From Aedes albopictus (lineage: Eukaryota > Arthropoda > Insecta > Diptera > Culicidae): 64,000 bases of DNA. A model generated the notes under the pieces. The model saw nothing but the letters and a program-made list of their open reading frames with translations. It was not told the DNA's origin and made no database searches. The position numbers were made by a program, and so were the translations under genes. This document shows positions 33,187 through 44,456 of the stretch, one piece after another (position 1 is the stretch's first letter; every line of letters starts with the position of its first letter). Where the stretch lies: NCBI RefSeq assembly GCF_035046485.1, contig NC_085136.1, positions 295,407,080 through 295,471,079 on the forward strand. Direction: 5' to 3'.

Positions 33187-35811
33187 TGCCTTTCTCGTCG
33201 AATATGTACTCAACATTTTTTCCGGCCATAAGCCGAAGTGTTCCTGAATCCTGAGAATACTCTAGAACGGAATAAATCTCATTTTCTTCTTTTGTCACAG
33301 TGCTCGTTGACTCGTCAATGAGGGGTGGAGTTGATTAAATAATAAATGTATTTGATGAAAAAATTCTTTAAAAAATTAAGCAAAACCGCTTAACTCATCG
33401 GTTTTGATAAAAAAAACTTCTGGAAGACTCTAATTTCACTTTAAAATTGATAAATCTATTGGTTTATTTATTTGTGCACTTCTTCAAGATGTTGAATTCC
33501 GACCAAAATTTCCAAGGGGAAATTCCCCTCTGGACTGAAGAGAAAATCAAAATTTGTGTCAGCCTTATTCAGAAAAGCAAGAATTTTATCAAAGCCATAA
33601 TTGAATTTGGAAACTTATTGATGGCTCATATTCCGACGCTATGTTAAACTTATAGGCCGAGCTGAAAAAATATCAAATCTCTCAGTTGACTGCTTGACCA
33701 CCTTCACTAGCACTGGATGCCGATCATTATCAAGACATTTCGGCAATTTTTTTCTGCGCACTTTATCCTATATTTTATTATCATTAGTTATAAGATAACA
33801 AAAAAAGAGTGCAAGCAATCGAAATTTCCCCTATTAAATCCCATTCAAATTTCTACCGTGTTACAGAGCGCGAGGACTCAACCAGTTGCATCAAAATTGT
33901 TCGCAGTAATTTTAGACGCAGAAGGGGATTGGTGCTATAAAATTTAAATTTTTCCATACAACGGTGATCCATCCTACTGTAAAATGACGACTCAGGAATC
34001 TAAAATGATGTAATTTGACAAGATCGCTGAAATTTTTATCAAGATTTTGTTCTTTTACACAAATTAATCGCTTGCATCGATTTTGTTCACCTGCGTAATT
34101 TCAGCAATGGATCCAACCCTGATTCTGCAACACTGCCGGTAATCTTAAGTGTGGTCAGAGACTATTTTCTTGCTGCCCGTGTAACTGGTTAACGAACATT
34201 TTTGATGATTTGATGTTTCGCATGCATGAGTTTGGTTTTGTTTTTTAATTGGTCACTTCCGACGGAACATCTGGAACCGGTTCCGGAACACAACCGGTTT
34301 AGATACGGTATAAAACTGTTTTCTTGCTGACCATTCATCTGGTTGTCGAAAAACCCCGCTCTTCCATGTGTCACATGCATGGGCTTGGTTCACTTTTTTA
34401 ATTGACCACTTCCGGTTCCGGAACACAACCGGTTCAGATATAGTCGGAAACTATTTTTCTGCTTACCGTTCATCTGGTTATCGAAAAAGCCGCTCTTTGA
34501 TGTGTCGCATGCCTGGGTTTGGTTCACTTTTTAATTGACCACTTCCGGCAGGACATCCGGAACCGGTTCTGGAATACTACTGGTTCAAACATGGTCTGAA
34601 ACTATTTTCCTGCTTACCGTTCATCTGGTTATCGAAAAAGCCGCTCTTTGATGTGTCGCATGCCTGGGTTTGGATCACTTTTTTAATTGGCCACTTCCGG
34701 CAGGACATCCGGAACCGGTTCCGGAATACTACCGGTTCAAACATGGTCTGAAACTATTTTCCTGCTTACCGTTCATTTGGTTATCGAAAAAGCCGCTGTT
34801 TGATGTGTCACATGCCTGGGTTTGGTTCACTTTTTTAATTGCTCAATTCCGGCAGGACATCCGGAACCGGTTCCGGAACACTACCGGTTCAAACGAGGTT
34901 TGAAACTATTTTCCTGCTTACCGTTCATCTGGTTATCGAAAAAGCCGCTCTTTGATGTGTCGCATGCCTGGGTTTGGTTCACTTTTTTTAATTGGCCACT
35001 TCCGACAGGACATCCGGAACCGGTTCCGGAACACAATCGGATCAAACATGGTCTGAAACTATTTTCCTGCTTACCGTTCATCTGGTTATCGAAAAAGCCG
35101 CTCTTTGATGTGTCGCATGCCTGGGTTTGGTACACATTTTTAATTGGCCACTTCCGGCAGGACCTCCGGAACCGGTTCCGGAATACTACCGATTCAAACA
35201 TGGTCTGAAACTATTTTCCTGCTTACCATTCAACTGGTTATCGAAAAATCCGCTATTTGACGTGTCGCATGCATGGGTTATGTTCACTTTCTTATTTGGC
35301 CACTTCCGGCGGGACACCCGGAACCGGTTTCGGAACACTACCGGTTCAGATATAGTCAGAGACTATTTTCCTTAATCCCGTTCATCAGATAATCGAAAAT
35401 GCCGTGGTTTGATGGGTCGCATGCATGGGTTTGTTGCATTTTCATATCTGGCCCCTTCCTGGGGTACCGGTCCGGAACACCTAAATGGCCATAACTCCGG
35501 AACGGCTGGACCGATCTGAACCATTTTCAATAGGAAACAATGAGACAATGTACCCCGTCGAATGAACCATTGGCCGTTGAAATCGGTTCATATTTACTAT
35601 CTAAAAATGAGGTGACCTTTTTGTACACATACACACATACACACGCACACACATACATACACACACACATACATACACACAGACATCATCTCAACTCGTC
35701 GAGCTGAGTCGATTGGTATATAACACTTGACCCCTCCGGGGGCTCTATCAAATTTTCGTTTTTGGAGTGAACATATAGCCTTTCGGTACACCTTGGTGTA
35801 CGAGAAAGGCA
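33187..35811. mobile_element. 2.6-kb inverted-repeat element carrying a tandem array
   Basis: TGCCTTTCTCGT at 33,187-33,198 is inverted as ACGAGAAAGGCA at 35,800-35,811. Just inside the right end are an ACACAT-type microsatellite (35,620-35,680) and CTCGTCGAGCTGAGTCG. No transposase frame was found. The whole is probably a non-autonomous element whose interior expanded by tandem duplication. Confidence 0.55.
34160..35440. repeat. ~152-bp tandem repeat array (about 8 units)
   Basis: Successive CACTTTTTTAATTGGCCACT starts near 34,394, 34,525, 34,676, 34,829, 34,981, 35,132 and 35,283 give a unit of about 151-153 bp. Each unit carries the palindrome-rich CCGGAACCGGTTCCGG and CCGTTCATCTGGTTATCG. 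Outer units are more diverged than inner ones. Long open frames here come from the near multiple-of-three period and are not genes. Confidence 0.85.
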
Positions 35812-35815
35812 AAAA

Positions 35816-36160
35816 TTAAATATAACTTTGGAATAAGAAAATTCTCAGTTTGAAAATCAACTATGCGTTTCATTGTTTCAAACAAGCGCCATTTTTCTGC
35901 GTGATTGATGGTAAGAGCGTAAGAGTCTGACAATGAGCATCTCTTAGTGTTTTTTTTTCTAGAGTGTTGTCCCTTAACAGGTCAACACAAGACAATATTG
36001 ATAACGCTCTCACATTTCCCACTCGGAGTAACGCTTACTCTATCGACTGACAGCTGATCATGACGAATCTTTCCAGATCACGTCAGACGTACCTACATGC
36101 CGAAATCCAGTATCACCGATTTTATCGAGAAATAGAAAAAGTTTAGATTACCGTTTGAAA
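35816..36160. other. Unassigned spacer
   Basis: Nothing recognisable lies between the inverted-repeat element and the next transposon ORF fragment. Confidence 0.3.
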
Positions 36161-36162
36161 AA

Positions 36163-36550
36163 GTCCATTGAAAGCAGTTCGTAAACACATATTTGGAATG
36201 AGCCCAGACGATGTCAATAGAGTGAACAATTTCGACGAAATGATCATGCAGCATAGAGATAAATTAAAAACTAGTAGAATCATAGGCGCCAACTTAGGGG
36301 GGGCAAGCATGGTTTTGCCCCCCCAATATTTGACGATTTTTATTGATTTTTCGATTTTCCCATACAAAAAATCAGAAAAACCAGGCTTTGCCCCCCCAAT
36401 AATTTGACCAAGTTGGCGCGTCTGAGTAGAATTAAAGTGCTATCAGTTCTTCCCGAATCGTGGTCAGTGAATAAAATAGTTAGTGAATTCGATGCAGCAC
36501 ATCACAAAGTAAAACAAATGAAAAGGATTCATCCCGATATTTTATCTTAA
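36163..36550 (+). pseudogene. Transposon ORF N-terminal-like domain, split by a hAT-type MITE
   Basis: The frame KAVRKHIFGMSPDDVNRV-NFDEMIMQHRDKLKTSR is interrupted at 36,281 and resumes after 36,432 as RIKVLSVLPESWSVNKIV then FDAAHHKVKQMKRIHPDILS, ending in a stop. Without the insertion, the single-copy AGTAGAAT restores the frame, so it was open when the MITE landed. The LPESWSVNKI-EF-KQMKRI pattern resembles an N-terminal segment common in uncharacterised insect and cnidarian transposon proteins (recalled, not searched). The decayed cousin is at 5,985-6,225. No catalytic domain is present. Confidence 0.55.
36281..36424. mobile_element. 144-bp hAT-type MITE
   Basis: An 8-bp duplication AGTAGAAT (36,273-36,280; 36,425-36,432) flanks ends CATAGGCGCCAACTT and, in complement, CAGACGCGCCAACTTGG. 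An 8-bp duplication and CA-starting ends are hAT traits. G7/C7 runs lie just inside both ends. Confidence 0.8.
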
Positions 36551-36559
36551 TTTCTCTGA

Positions 36560-38520
36560 TTCTCAGATTTTCTGAGATTCCTACAATAATTTTGCAGAAA
36601 ATTTCCGGGAAAACTCCTAGGCTACTGCGAAAATTTTCTTTTGAAAATGCAGGAGAAATTCTTGGAGGATTCTGTAGGGAATTTCTGAGGAAATTTCCTG
36701 GAGAAATTCATGCAAAATTTCTTGGAAGGATTCCGGACCTAAATATATGAAATAATTCTTACAGGAATTCCTGATTGAATTCTTGGCAAAGTTCTTGGAG
36801 GAAATCCTAGAAGAACTTCTGGAGGAATTTCTGAGATAATTTCTGAAAGAATTTCTTCAGAAATATCTAATGGTAATCCTGTGGGACATTTTATGATTAA
36901 GAAGAAATAAAATTCCGGTACTGAGGAAATTCCTGGGAAAATTTCAGAAGGACGGAAAAAACATGGGAACATTTGCTTATGGAAGTTCTTGGGTTTTTTT
37001 GTACGAAATCTCTCGTGGATTGGTAGAGGAATTTCTGGAAAAAAAAATCCTGGGCAATATCCTGAAAAACATCTTATATCAGGAATTTTTCAAGAATTTC
37101 TTTCGAATTTCCTTATGCAAATCTTGGACGAATTCCTGAAAAAAAAATTGAGAATCAGAGAAAATCCTAAAGGAATTCCTGGACAAATTTCTCGAGAGAT
37201 TCTTGGGGGAACTCCTGCAGGAATTCCGTTTTCAATTCATAATGGAAAATCTGGTTTAATTCGTGGAGAACTCTCGGTAAATTTTTGAAAGAACTTCTGA
37301 GGAAAGTTTAGGAGAAATTACTGCGAAATAGTCATGAAGTAATTCCTAGAGGAATATCCGAACGAATTCCTGGGAAAAATTCTGGAAGAATTCTTGTGAT
37401 AATTCCTGGAGATATTTCAGAAGAAATTCCGGAGGAAAATTGTGAATAAATTTCTACGGATATTTTTATGAAACTTCCCGAATGAATCTCTGTGGAATTC
37501 TTCAAGGATTTTTGGGAAAATTCATACTGATTTTCATGGAGAAATTTCTTATAGAATTTCTGCAAAAAATAGGATGAAATTCTTGGTGCAGAAAAATGGT
37601 GGGGGGAGTAATTCTAGAATTAATTTCTGAGGAAAATTTCTAGAGGAAATCCTGCGGAAATTTTCGGAAGAGTTTCTCGAGCAACTCTTTGGGAAATTTA
37701 TGAAGAAAGTCTGGTTCTAGTGGAATTTCTGGGAATCTTTGGCAAATTGATGGAACTTTTTTTTTGCGGAAATTGATGGAGAAATTTCTGGGAAAAATTC
37801 TGAAAGAATTTCTAAAGGAAATTCTAGAGAAAATCCTAACTGGAGGAATGTCTGAAGAAGTTTCTGGGGAAATTCCTAAAGAAATTTCAGAGAAAATTTC
37901 TGGAGGAATTCTTGTGGAAATTTTTGAAAGAATTCCTGGAAAATTTTCAGGCACATTTTCAAAAATATATACAGGGGAAATTTCTGTAAGAATCTCTCAC
38001 ATACTGTGGGGATTTTTGTGGTATTCCTTAACTATTTTCCTACAAAAAAAATCTGAAAACTCCTGGAGGAATCTCGGGAGAACTCCTGAAGGAATTTTTA
38101 TACATATCCCTAAAGAAATTTCATGGAGGAATTTCTGAGAAACTTCCTGAAAGAATCCTGGGGAACTTCAGAAAGAATTTCTTTTGAAATTGCCAATAGA
38201 AATCATGAGGCAGTTAAAAAAAATCTCTGGGGAATACATAAAGGCATTCCCATAAAGGGAACTTCCTGAGGCAGTTTTCAACAGAATTGTTGAAGAAATA
38301 CTTGAAGGAGCTCCTGAGTAAGTTTCCGAAAGAATTTCAAGGGAAATTATCAGAGGAAATCCTGAATAATTTTCCGTATAAAAATTATAGGCAAATCCCT
38401 AATAGAAATTCATTTGCAATTTCTGGAAAAATTCCAGAAGCATTCCGGTAGGCATGGAAAATTTCATGGAGCAATTTTGCAGAAATTCCTTAGACACAAA
38501 TTCTGTTAGACACGTCTTCA
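36560..38520. repeat. 2-kb degenerate GGAATTCCTG-type array
   Basis: Imperfect 10-30-bp units such as GGAATTTCTGGAGGAAATTCC recur throughout with no fixed period. The same type returns at 49,690-51,170 and faintly at 15,990-16,560. Long open frames are artefacts of the purine-rich composition. Confidence 0.8.
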
Positions 38521-38539
38521 TCAATCTGTGATTCTTGTC

Positions 38540-38825
38540 AACTACATTTGAACGAAATGAAACCCGAAGAAACTCAGGTTGATATCGATGAGCAACCACA
38601 CAACCCCGTTACGTCTGCACCATCTACATCGCGGTACGCTATGGAAGAAATACCATCGGTCACATCCATCACCTCACCTTCTCAAGAAAGTTTGCAGCAG
38701 GAATTTTCCAGAGCGCATAATATCGATAGCTAGAATCAACGTCTCACCGGTATCATCGTCTAAACTAAAACAGGTTAACACTAGTGTTTCAAGTCAAAAA
38801 GTTCTACTAGATCTTCCAAAGTTGT
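38540..38825 (+). pseudogene. Ser/Thr/Pro-rich ORF remnant ahead of family A
   Basis: The frame EMKPEETQVDIDEQPHNP then VTSAPSTSRYAMEEIP and SVTSITSPSQESLQQEF ends in TAG near 38,731. The composition resembles a disordered gag or ORF1 segment. It precedes a minus-oriented family A core, as at the other loci. No domain is recognised. Confidence 0.35.
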
Positions 38826-38932
38826 AGTAAAAAGAAAAAAAAAAAACAAACTCAAAAACAACATTTTTAGACGTCACTCAAAGAGACTTATATGGTTTTT
38901 GTAGATATATACAAAATCAAAGGAAAGATACT

Positions 38933-39125
38933 ATAATAGAAAATTCAGTGGATCGTCCTATGCCCGACAACCGAACACAAAGGAATGGATAACTCAGTAG
39001 TATAGCTACTTGTCTTTTATACAATTTCAGGTATAATGAAAAGTACCTACTGCTTTCCCGCATGAAAGAGGTAGGTTCTTCGGTAGATCAAACAGGTAAT
39101 ATCCATACGTCCACAGCGAGGTAGA
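38933..39125 (-). repeat. Family A-like core, copy 10 left half
   Basis: AATAGAAAATTCAGTGGATC, CTTGTCTTTTATACAATTTC and GTACCTACTGCTTTCC follow the minus-oriented core but are diverged. It is split by the TA-flanked foldback that follows. Confidence 0.5.
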
Positions 39126-39127
39126 TA

Positions 39128-40048
39128 CAGGGGATAGACAAAATGATCGGGACAGACAAAATTTTCACTTTTCAAAAAATGTTCAACTAGCTGTAACTTT
39201 TCGAAAACTGCATCAAATATTCTCAAATTTTTACTGTAAGTTGATGAACTAGATGTGTATCTGTGGACAAAATTTGGAAAAGATCGGGCCATTCTCCACG
39301 AAGTTTTAAAGATTCTTGAAAAAGGTGTAATTATCCGATTTCCAACTTTGAGCTGTTATATCTCTGGATTCAATGAACCGAATGCAATGAAATTTTGACC
39401 ATTTATGACTTATATAATGAGCTCTGAAAAACGTTTGACACAACTATTAATTATTAACAAGAGAAAAAGTTATAGCGATTTTATTAATTTTATGATTTTT
39501 TAGTAAATTGGTCTATTTTTAATATGCATCCCAATACTTTTTTTCTATTAATTGAAGGCTATGTTGTTTCTTTCCTTCAAAACATTTATATTGAAGACAA
39601 TTAGAGGGAATTTAAATGAACTAGATTTAGCATCTTGAATTTTGAAACGATGTTGAAGTTTTAGAAAATTTGGCGCTTTATTAGAAGAATAAACTAAACG
39701 TAATAATTTTCTTTCGTATTAAGAATTTTAAGTTGTGTCAAAAGTTTTTCAAACTTCATTATGTAAGTCATAAATATTCGAAATTTCATTGCATTCGGTT
39801 CATTGAATCCGGAGATATAACAGCTCAAAGTTGGCTATCGAATAATTCTTCCTTTTTCTAGAATATTTATAACTTCATGGAGAATGGCCCGATCTTTTCC
39901 AAATTTTGTTCACTGATACACATCTAGTTCATCAACTCACAGTAAAAATTTTAGAATATTTGATGCAGTTTTCGAAAAGTTACAGCTAGTTGAACATTTT
40001 TTGAAAAGTGAAAATTTTGCCTGTCCCGATCATTTTGTCTATCCCCTG
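39128..40048. mobile_element. 921-bp TA-flanked foldback element
   Basis: The 28-bp termini are identical in inverse orientation (beginning CAGGGGATAGACAAAATG), flanked by TA (39,126-39,127; 40,049-40,050). Inverse similarity extends about 300 bp inward (AAAATGTTCAACTAGCTG, GATCGGGCCATTCTCC, AATGAACCGAATGCAATG). It has no ORF. This is typical of a Tc1/mariner-related foldback. Confidence 0.88.
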
Positions 40049-40050
40049 TA

Positions 40051-40150
40051 CTTTCATCAACGGTTCGTAAATACTACCTCAGACCTGTCATACAAAAATC
40101 TACCGTCAAAAATATCCGTCAATAAGTCACTAAGTTTTCTATGAAAGTTC
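40051..40150 (+). repeat. Family A-like core, copy 10 right half
   Basis: GTTCGTAAATACTACCTC and GTCACTAAGTTTTCTATG parallel 44,360-44,456. Together with 38,933-39,125 this is a short element with inverted ends that the foldback interrupted. Confidence 0.4.
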
Positions 40151-40214
40151 TACTTTGCTCCTCTCCAGCAGACAAAATTAAGCTCGATTTCCTGCCACAA
40201 TGCGTCTCTAAATT

Positions 40215-40880
40215 TCTCTGTTGGTGTCGTGTTCGGCATTCACCAGTGAGCCCAAGAACACGAATTCTTCAACCACATCGATTTCATCACCGTCACTGAA
40301 ACCCTTTGCCATCATGTACTTTGTCTTCGACGCAATAATGACTTATCCGATTTGCCTGGCTTTATTCCTTAGTCGGATGTACGTTTCCGCCATCGTCTCG
40401 AATTTATGAGCTAGAATTTCAATTTCATCAGCGAAACCAAGCAACTGAACGGACTTCGTGAAAATTGTTCCACTCGTGTGGGGATAAACTCTCCTTAGTA
40501 CACCCTCTAAAGCAATGTTGAACAGCAAGCACGAAAGACCATCACCTTGCCGTAACCCTCTGCGTGATTCGAAGGGACTCTAGAGTATCTCTGACACTAG
40601 GAACATCACTCGATCCATCACCACCGTGATCAATCGTATCAGTTTATCTGGGAATCCGTATTCGTGCATAATCTGCCATAGCTGGTCTCGATCGATTGCG
40701 TCATACGCCGATTTAAAAGTGATGAACAAGTGATGTGTGGGCACGTTGTATACGCGGCATTCCTGCAACACCTGGCGGATGGCGAACATCTGATCCGTTG
40801 TAGCACGTTCACCCATGAATCCAGCCTGATATTGCCCAACGAATTGTCTGGCAATCGGTGATAGACGGCGGCATAAAATT
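40215..40880 (-). pseudogene. RTE-like RT fragment
   Basis: The minus strand encodes ERATTDQMFAIRQVLQEC, motif A FITFKSAYDAIDRDQLW (first Asp of FIDF replaced by Thr), a frame-broken motif B, then SVQLLGFADEIEILA. Here motif C FADD has become FADE, so the catalytic pair is destroyed. It is the same family as 44,700-46,755 and ends at its right against a tRNA-like SINE fragment. Confidence 0.75.
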
Positions 40881-40884
40881 TGAA

Positions 40885-40980
40885 AATTTCTCCGGTGAGA
40901 ATCGAACCCACTACTCCCAATTTGCTAGACTGGTGCTTCTTTCCTCCAAGCTACGGAGCCATTTGACCATATCTATCCCC
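40885..40980 (-). mobile_element. tRNA-like SINE head fragment
   Basis: The minus strand has an A-box-like TGGCTCCGTAGCTTGGAGG and a B box GGGTTCGATTCTCACC about 45 bp downstream. It lacks cloverleaf closure and a tail, so it is not a tRNA gene. Confidence 0.5.
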
Positions 40981-41018
40981 TCAAGATACATAACTGAACT
41001 CTATTCCATTAATACATA

Positions 41019-41365
41019 CACTGAACGGCGGCTTGCGGTAAAAATTACTATTCTGAGGGTAAATTTAAATGCACAACGCCACTAAATTTGTGCAGACTGA
41101 GTTTCGTTTTAATTCAACAGAATAATGTTTTCAATTTTACCATGGACTTGATTTTCAATTAAAAAAAGTTTCTGTTGGCAACCGGATTCGAACCAAGAAC
41201 CTTGACATCACCAGGCTCGCATGCTACCACTCAGCTATCGAACCGGTTTATGTGAGGAGAAACAAAACGCACACAAGAAGCGTTGGTGGGTCGATGATCA
41301 TGTTTTGCCATGGTAAATTTAAAAACATTTTTATGCTTGTCATTACTGCAAGGCTCCTTTCAGTG
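41019..41365. mobile_element. 347-bp TA-flanked element containing a tRNA-like segment
   Basis: Ends CACTGAACGGCGGCTTGC and, in complement, CACTGAAAGGAGCCTTGC lie between TA dinucleotides (41,017-41,018; 41,366-41,367). Inside, the minus strand of 41,168-41,245 has GATAGCTGAGTGGTAGCATG and GGTTCGAATCCGGTTGCC. This is a tRNA-like head whose acceptor arms do not pair. Confidence 0.5.
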
Positions 41366-41367
41366 TA

Positions 41368-42564
41368 TGATATGTTGGAAAATTCGAAAAAAAAAATACC
41401 ACGTGGCTTATGGACAGCCCCTAGAGGCATGCATTTCTTCATCTCATTTGATTAATATTTCTACCTAAGATAACACACTACGGGGTAGAGTTCCGGATGT
41501 ATTTTTGGGTAATGTAATTTCGACCATGTAGACTTGAATGTTGCGCGTCTTAGATAAACATGGTCAAAAATACAATGTCAAAACAGTAACATCAAGAATG
41601 TTTTTAGTCAATGGTACTTCACGCATGGTAATATTGACAATGTTTCAGTACAATTAACAGAATTTTGCATTCGGTTGAAAATTGTTGGTACAGTTCTTAA
41701 TTTTACCATGGATTCGGTGGAAACAACAACAAAATTTATTTCAGTGTACATGTTATGAACAATACCTACTGGATTTATTATACCTAAAACAAACAGTATA
41801 GGAGCCGTACCAATCTAGGTAGAAAAAAAAACGATAATTTACTACACGCTTAAATAATTCTGCACACTGGGTGTGTAACCCTCACGCACTTTCCTTCATC
41901 GCTTGCAAAGATGGCAGAATGTGTGAAAAAATATGTAAGGCAAGCTCATGCTATGAGTTGATGGGACCTTACTCATTTTTGTGCAAGCCGTCTGCGGTTG
42001 ACAAACGCTTGAAGAAAACATTTTTGTTTACTAAGTTGAGTTACTGCCATTGTGGCTACTGTTTGACGAGCGCTGGTGAGTTGTTTTTTGGCTGCTCAGC
42101 AGTAAATTTACGATAAAAAACAACTAAAAATAAAGTTTCGCGAGCATGTGTTGTTTACCAGCAGTGAGTATTAAATGATGAAATAAAATATTAAGATAAC
42201 AAATTTTTGATCTTTACTTAAATTTAGACTAGAAAGCAATGATGGAACCTTCTACCAAATGTCCCATCCAAGGGAAAAGATTTGCCCGCAGCGGGCTTCG
42301 GACCGATCGGATGATCATCGCTGGAAAAGAGAAGGCGGCGGTTGCCTACCACATAACTGTGGCCGGAAGAAGGCAGCCTGTAAAAAGCAGCTCGAGTTGG
42401 AGACATTACTGAAGCCTTTGTGCACAAAAACTCATGTAATACGCGTAATATCAAAACCTGCTGAGCGACCATGATTTTTTCATCGTAAGAGACTTTTAAA
42501 ACAAATCTCCCGCCTCCTGAAATTTCGCTTCCTCTCTCCATAAACTAAACGTCATGGACAATCT
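41368..42564. other. Unassigned stretch with family A scraps
   Basis: 41,745-41,815 resembles a decayed minus-oriented family A core (CAATACCTACTGGATTTATT). ACCATG/CATGGTAA phrases recur at 41,590-41,720. Open frames at 41,871-42,541 have no recognised motif. Confidence 0.3.
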
Positions 42565-42566
42565 TA

Positions 42567-42886
42567 CACGGAAAAACTTTGAGTTCTTTTTTTGCCGCCT
42601 CTCTTATCCACTCTCTTCGTTGTTGTCAGAGAGTGAAGAGCAAATCAACCCAGCTTTGACCGTTCGGTGTGGAAAGTCAAAATTAAGTGAACAGATTCCA
42701 ATCTTAAATTTGAGTATTTTGAACTACCAGATGAGTGAAAAAAACCGGTGGGTACTTTGTCGCACGAGATTAAATGTAAATAACCCACTTCAACATCGCT
42801 TCCACGAAATCAAATTTGGGTACCCGCACGCAACCCTGAAGTTGGGTGAAATAAACTCACATTAGGGTACTTTTTTTTTCTCCGTG
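42567..42886. mobile_element. TACACGGA-end MITE, copy 1
   Basis: Ends CACGGAAAAACTTTGAGTTC and, in complement, CACGGAGAAAAAAAA lie within TA dinucleotides (42,565-42,566; 42,887-42,888). The interior has CAAATTTGGGTACCCGCACG and TGAAGTTGGGTG, shared with the adjacent copy. Confidence 0.7.
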
Positions 42887-42901
42887 TACATATACATATT
42901 A

Positions 42902-43479
42902 CACGGAGAGACGAAACTACCCAAAAGTGAGTTCTTTCCACCCAACTTCGGGGTTGCGTGCGTCAAGCCAATTTTGAGTTGATGGAATCGATGCTTTTGT
43001 TGGGTTGTTCCCGCTTGCTTCCGTGTGATACCTAATTTTAAGTTTTTTTCCACCCAACCGAAATTTTGACTAGGTTGTATTCACTCAAATTTGAGTAGGG
43101 TCTTGTACCATTTGGGCAGGTGTACCTATTTTGGGCACTTGTCGCTATAACTAAGTCAATTTCAAACCGATTGATTTGAAATTTTGTCCAAAGTTAGCCA
43201 CGTACAGTATCTAACTCTGTACAAAAATTCAAATCAATCGGTTTGAAATTGCCTTAGTTATAGCGACAAGTGCCCAAAATAGGTACACCTGCCCAAATGG
43301 TACAATACCCTACTGTGCTAGAAACTCAGTGTTGGCTTGACGTACGGAACTGCAAAAGTTGGGCTGTTTCTCTCTTCACTCTCTGACAACAAGAGAAAGA
43401 GCGCATGGAAAGGGAGATGAAAAAGAACTCAAAATTGAGTTTAAAAGTACCTAATTTTGAGTTTTTCAGTTTCTCCGTG
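42902..43479. mobile_element. TACACGGA-end MITE, copy 2, carrying a nested palindrome
   Basis: Begins 15 bp after copy 1. Ends are CACGGAGAGACGAAACT and, in complement, CACGGAGAAACTGAAAAACTC, with TA on both sides. It is split by the palindromic MITE at 43,097-43,310. Without that insert it would be about 360 bp, close to copy 1. Confidence 0.75.
43097..43310. mobile_element. 214-bp palindromic MITE nested in copy 2
   Basis: TA (43,095-43,096; 43,311-43,312) flanks arms of about 95 nt that pair with few mismatches (GGGTCTTGTACCATTTGG with its inverse; CACTTGTCGCTATAACTAAG with its inverse). A related half-element phrase occurs near 17,350. Confidence 0.85.
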
Positions 43480-43481
43480 TA

Positions 43482-44130
43482 CATATTTTGACTCTTTTGA
43501 TAGGAGTGATAACGTCCTGGATTAATAAATAACCCGGGTCTATGTCAGTTTAATATCTATAATATCTTGACCCTCCTCAAAGACATACGCTATTTTTGAT
43601 CTGAAATAGTATTCCAATTCACGACTCACTGTCTGCTATGGTTGGTGATGTGATGATCATAAAAGACATTTTAATAGAAAATAGAAATAGAAAATAGGAT
43701 AGAATCGGGGATGAACCAGCCTCGGGCTGAAATTCCCCATAATAAAAAGTCAATAATAATAAATAGGATAGAAGTTTCTTATATTTGTAATTCAATTGAA
43801 CAAAACTTCCCAGATCACTATTGATGTTGTCGAAGACACCTAGTGCTTGGACCACCCAAAAGGCCATGGAAGATTTCAATACAAACAGAAACATCGCAAC
43901 GGAGGCAAATAAGTTAAGTTCGTCGATGATAGGACAAGGCGACCTTACAGTTGAGGTCGAAATACGTATCTGTCAAAGGATGCAAATGCTTAGTGGAATT
44001 CAAAGGAACAGTACTTAACGCGATTTTCTTTTTACTTACAGATATTTCCCTAACAAGCCCAGATTAATCATCATCAAATCTATAATTTTAAAAGATAAAC
44101 CGTAGGGTTGCAAAATCAAAACAAAACGGT
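43482..44130. other. Unassigned stretch
   Basis: No recognised gene or element. Confidence 0.3.
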
Positions 44131-44133
44131 GTT

Positions 44134-44456
44134 AATAGAAAATACAGTGACTAGACCAATGCAATAGATTGCCTGAAATAAATAGCTCACAACTAGAGTT
44201 ACTTACATTTATACCAGTCTAGGTATAATTTACGGAGACGTACCTACTGAGTTGAGGCATGAATTAGGTAGTCACCCAGCCCTAGATACTAAGATAATCA
44301 GGTAATATTCAGGTAATATCCACACGTCCAGCACGGGGTAGACAGTTTTGTCCACGATTCGTAAATCCTACCCCTGGCTGTATATAAAGTAAGTGAAATT
44401 TTTTACTAGCTATCAATTTGAATTAACACTCTTGCAACCACTGAACTTTCTATTAT
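44134..44456. repeat. Short family A-like element with inverted ends, copy 11
   Basis: Left end AATAGAAAATACAGTGACTAG and right end CCACTGAACTTTCTATTAT are inverse. Inverse similarity continues about 100 nt, with an outward-facing TATAAA on each side (complement near 44,210; plus near 44,385). This is the clearest sign that family A cores act as element termini. Confidence 0.6.

Noticed and set aside
34822..35208. Long open frame with repeated LKLFSCLPFIWLSKKPLF segments
   Set aside because: It arises from the ~152-bp tandem array whose period is close to a multiple of three. The reverse strand is open too, and no start context or domain is seen.
37764..38138. 124-codon frame in the GGAATTCCTG array
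   Set aside because: Purine-rich repeats with few stops keep several frames open on both strands. This is a compositional artefact.
41168..41245. Possible tRNA gene on the minus strand
   Set aside because: A and B box-like segments are present, but the acceptor arms do not pair and it sits inside a TA-flanked element. A tRNA-like SINE head is more likely.
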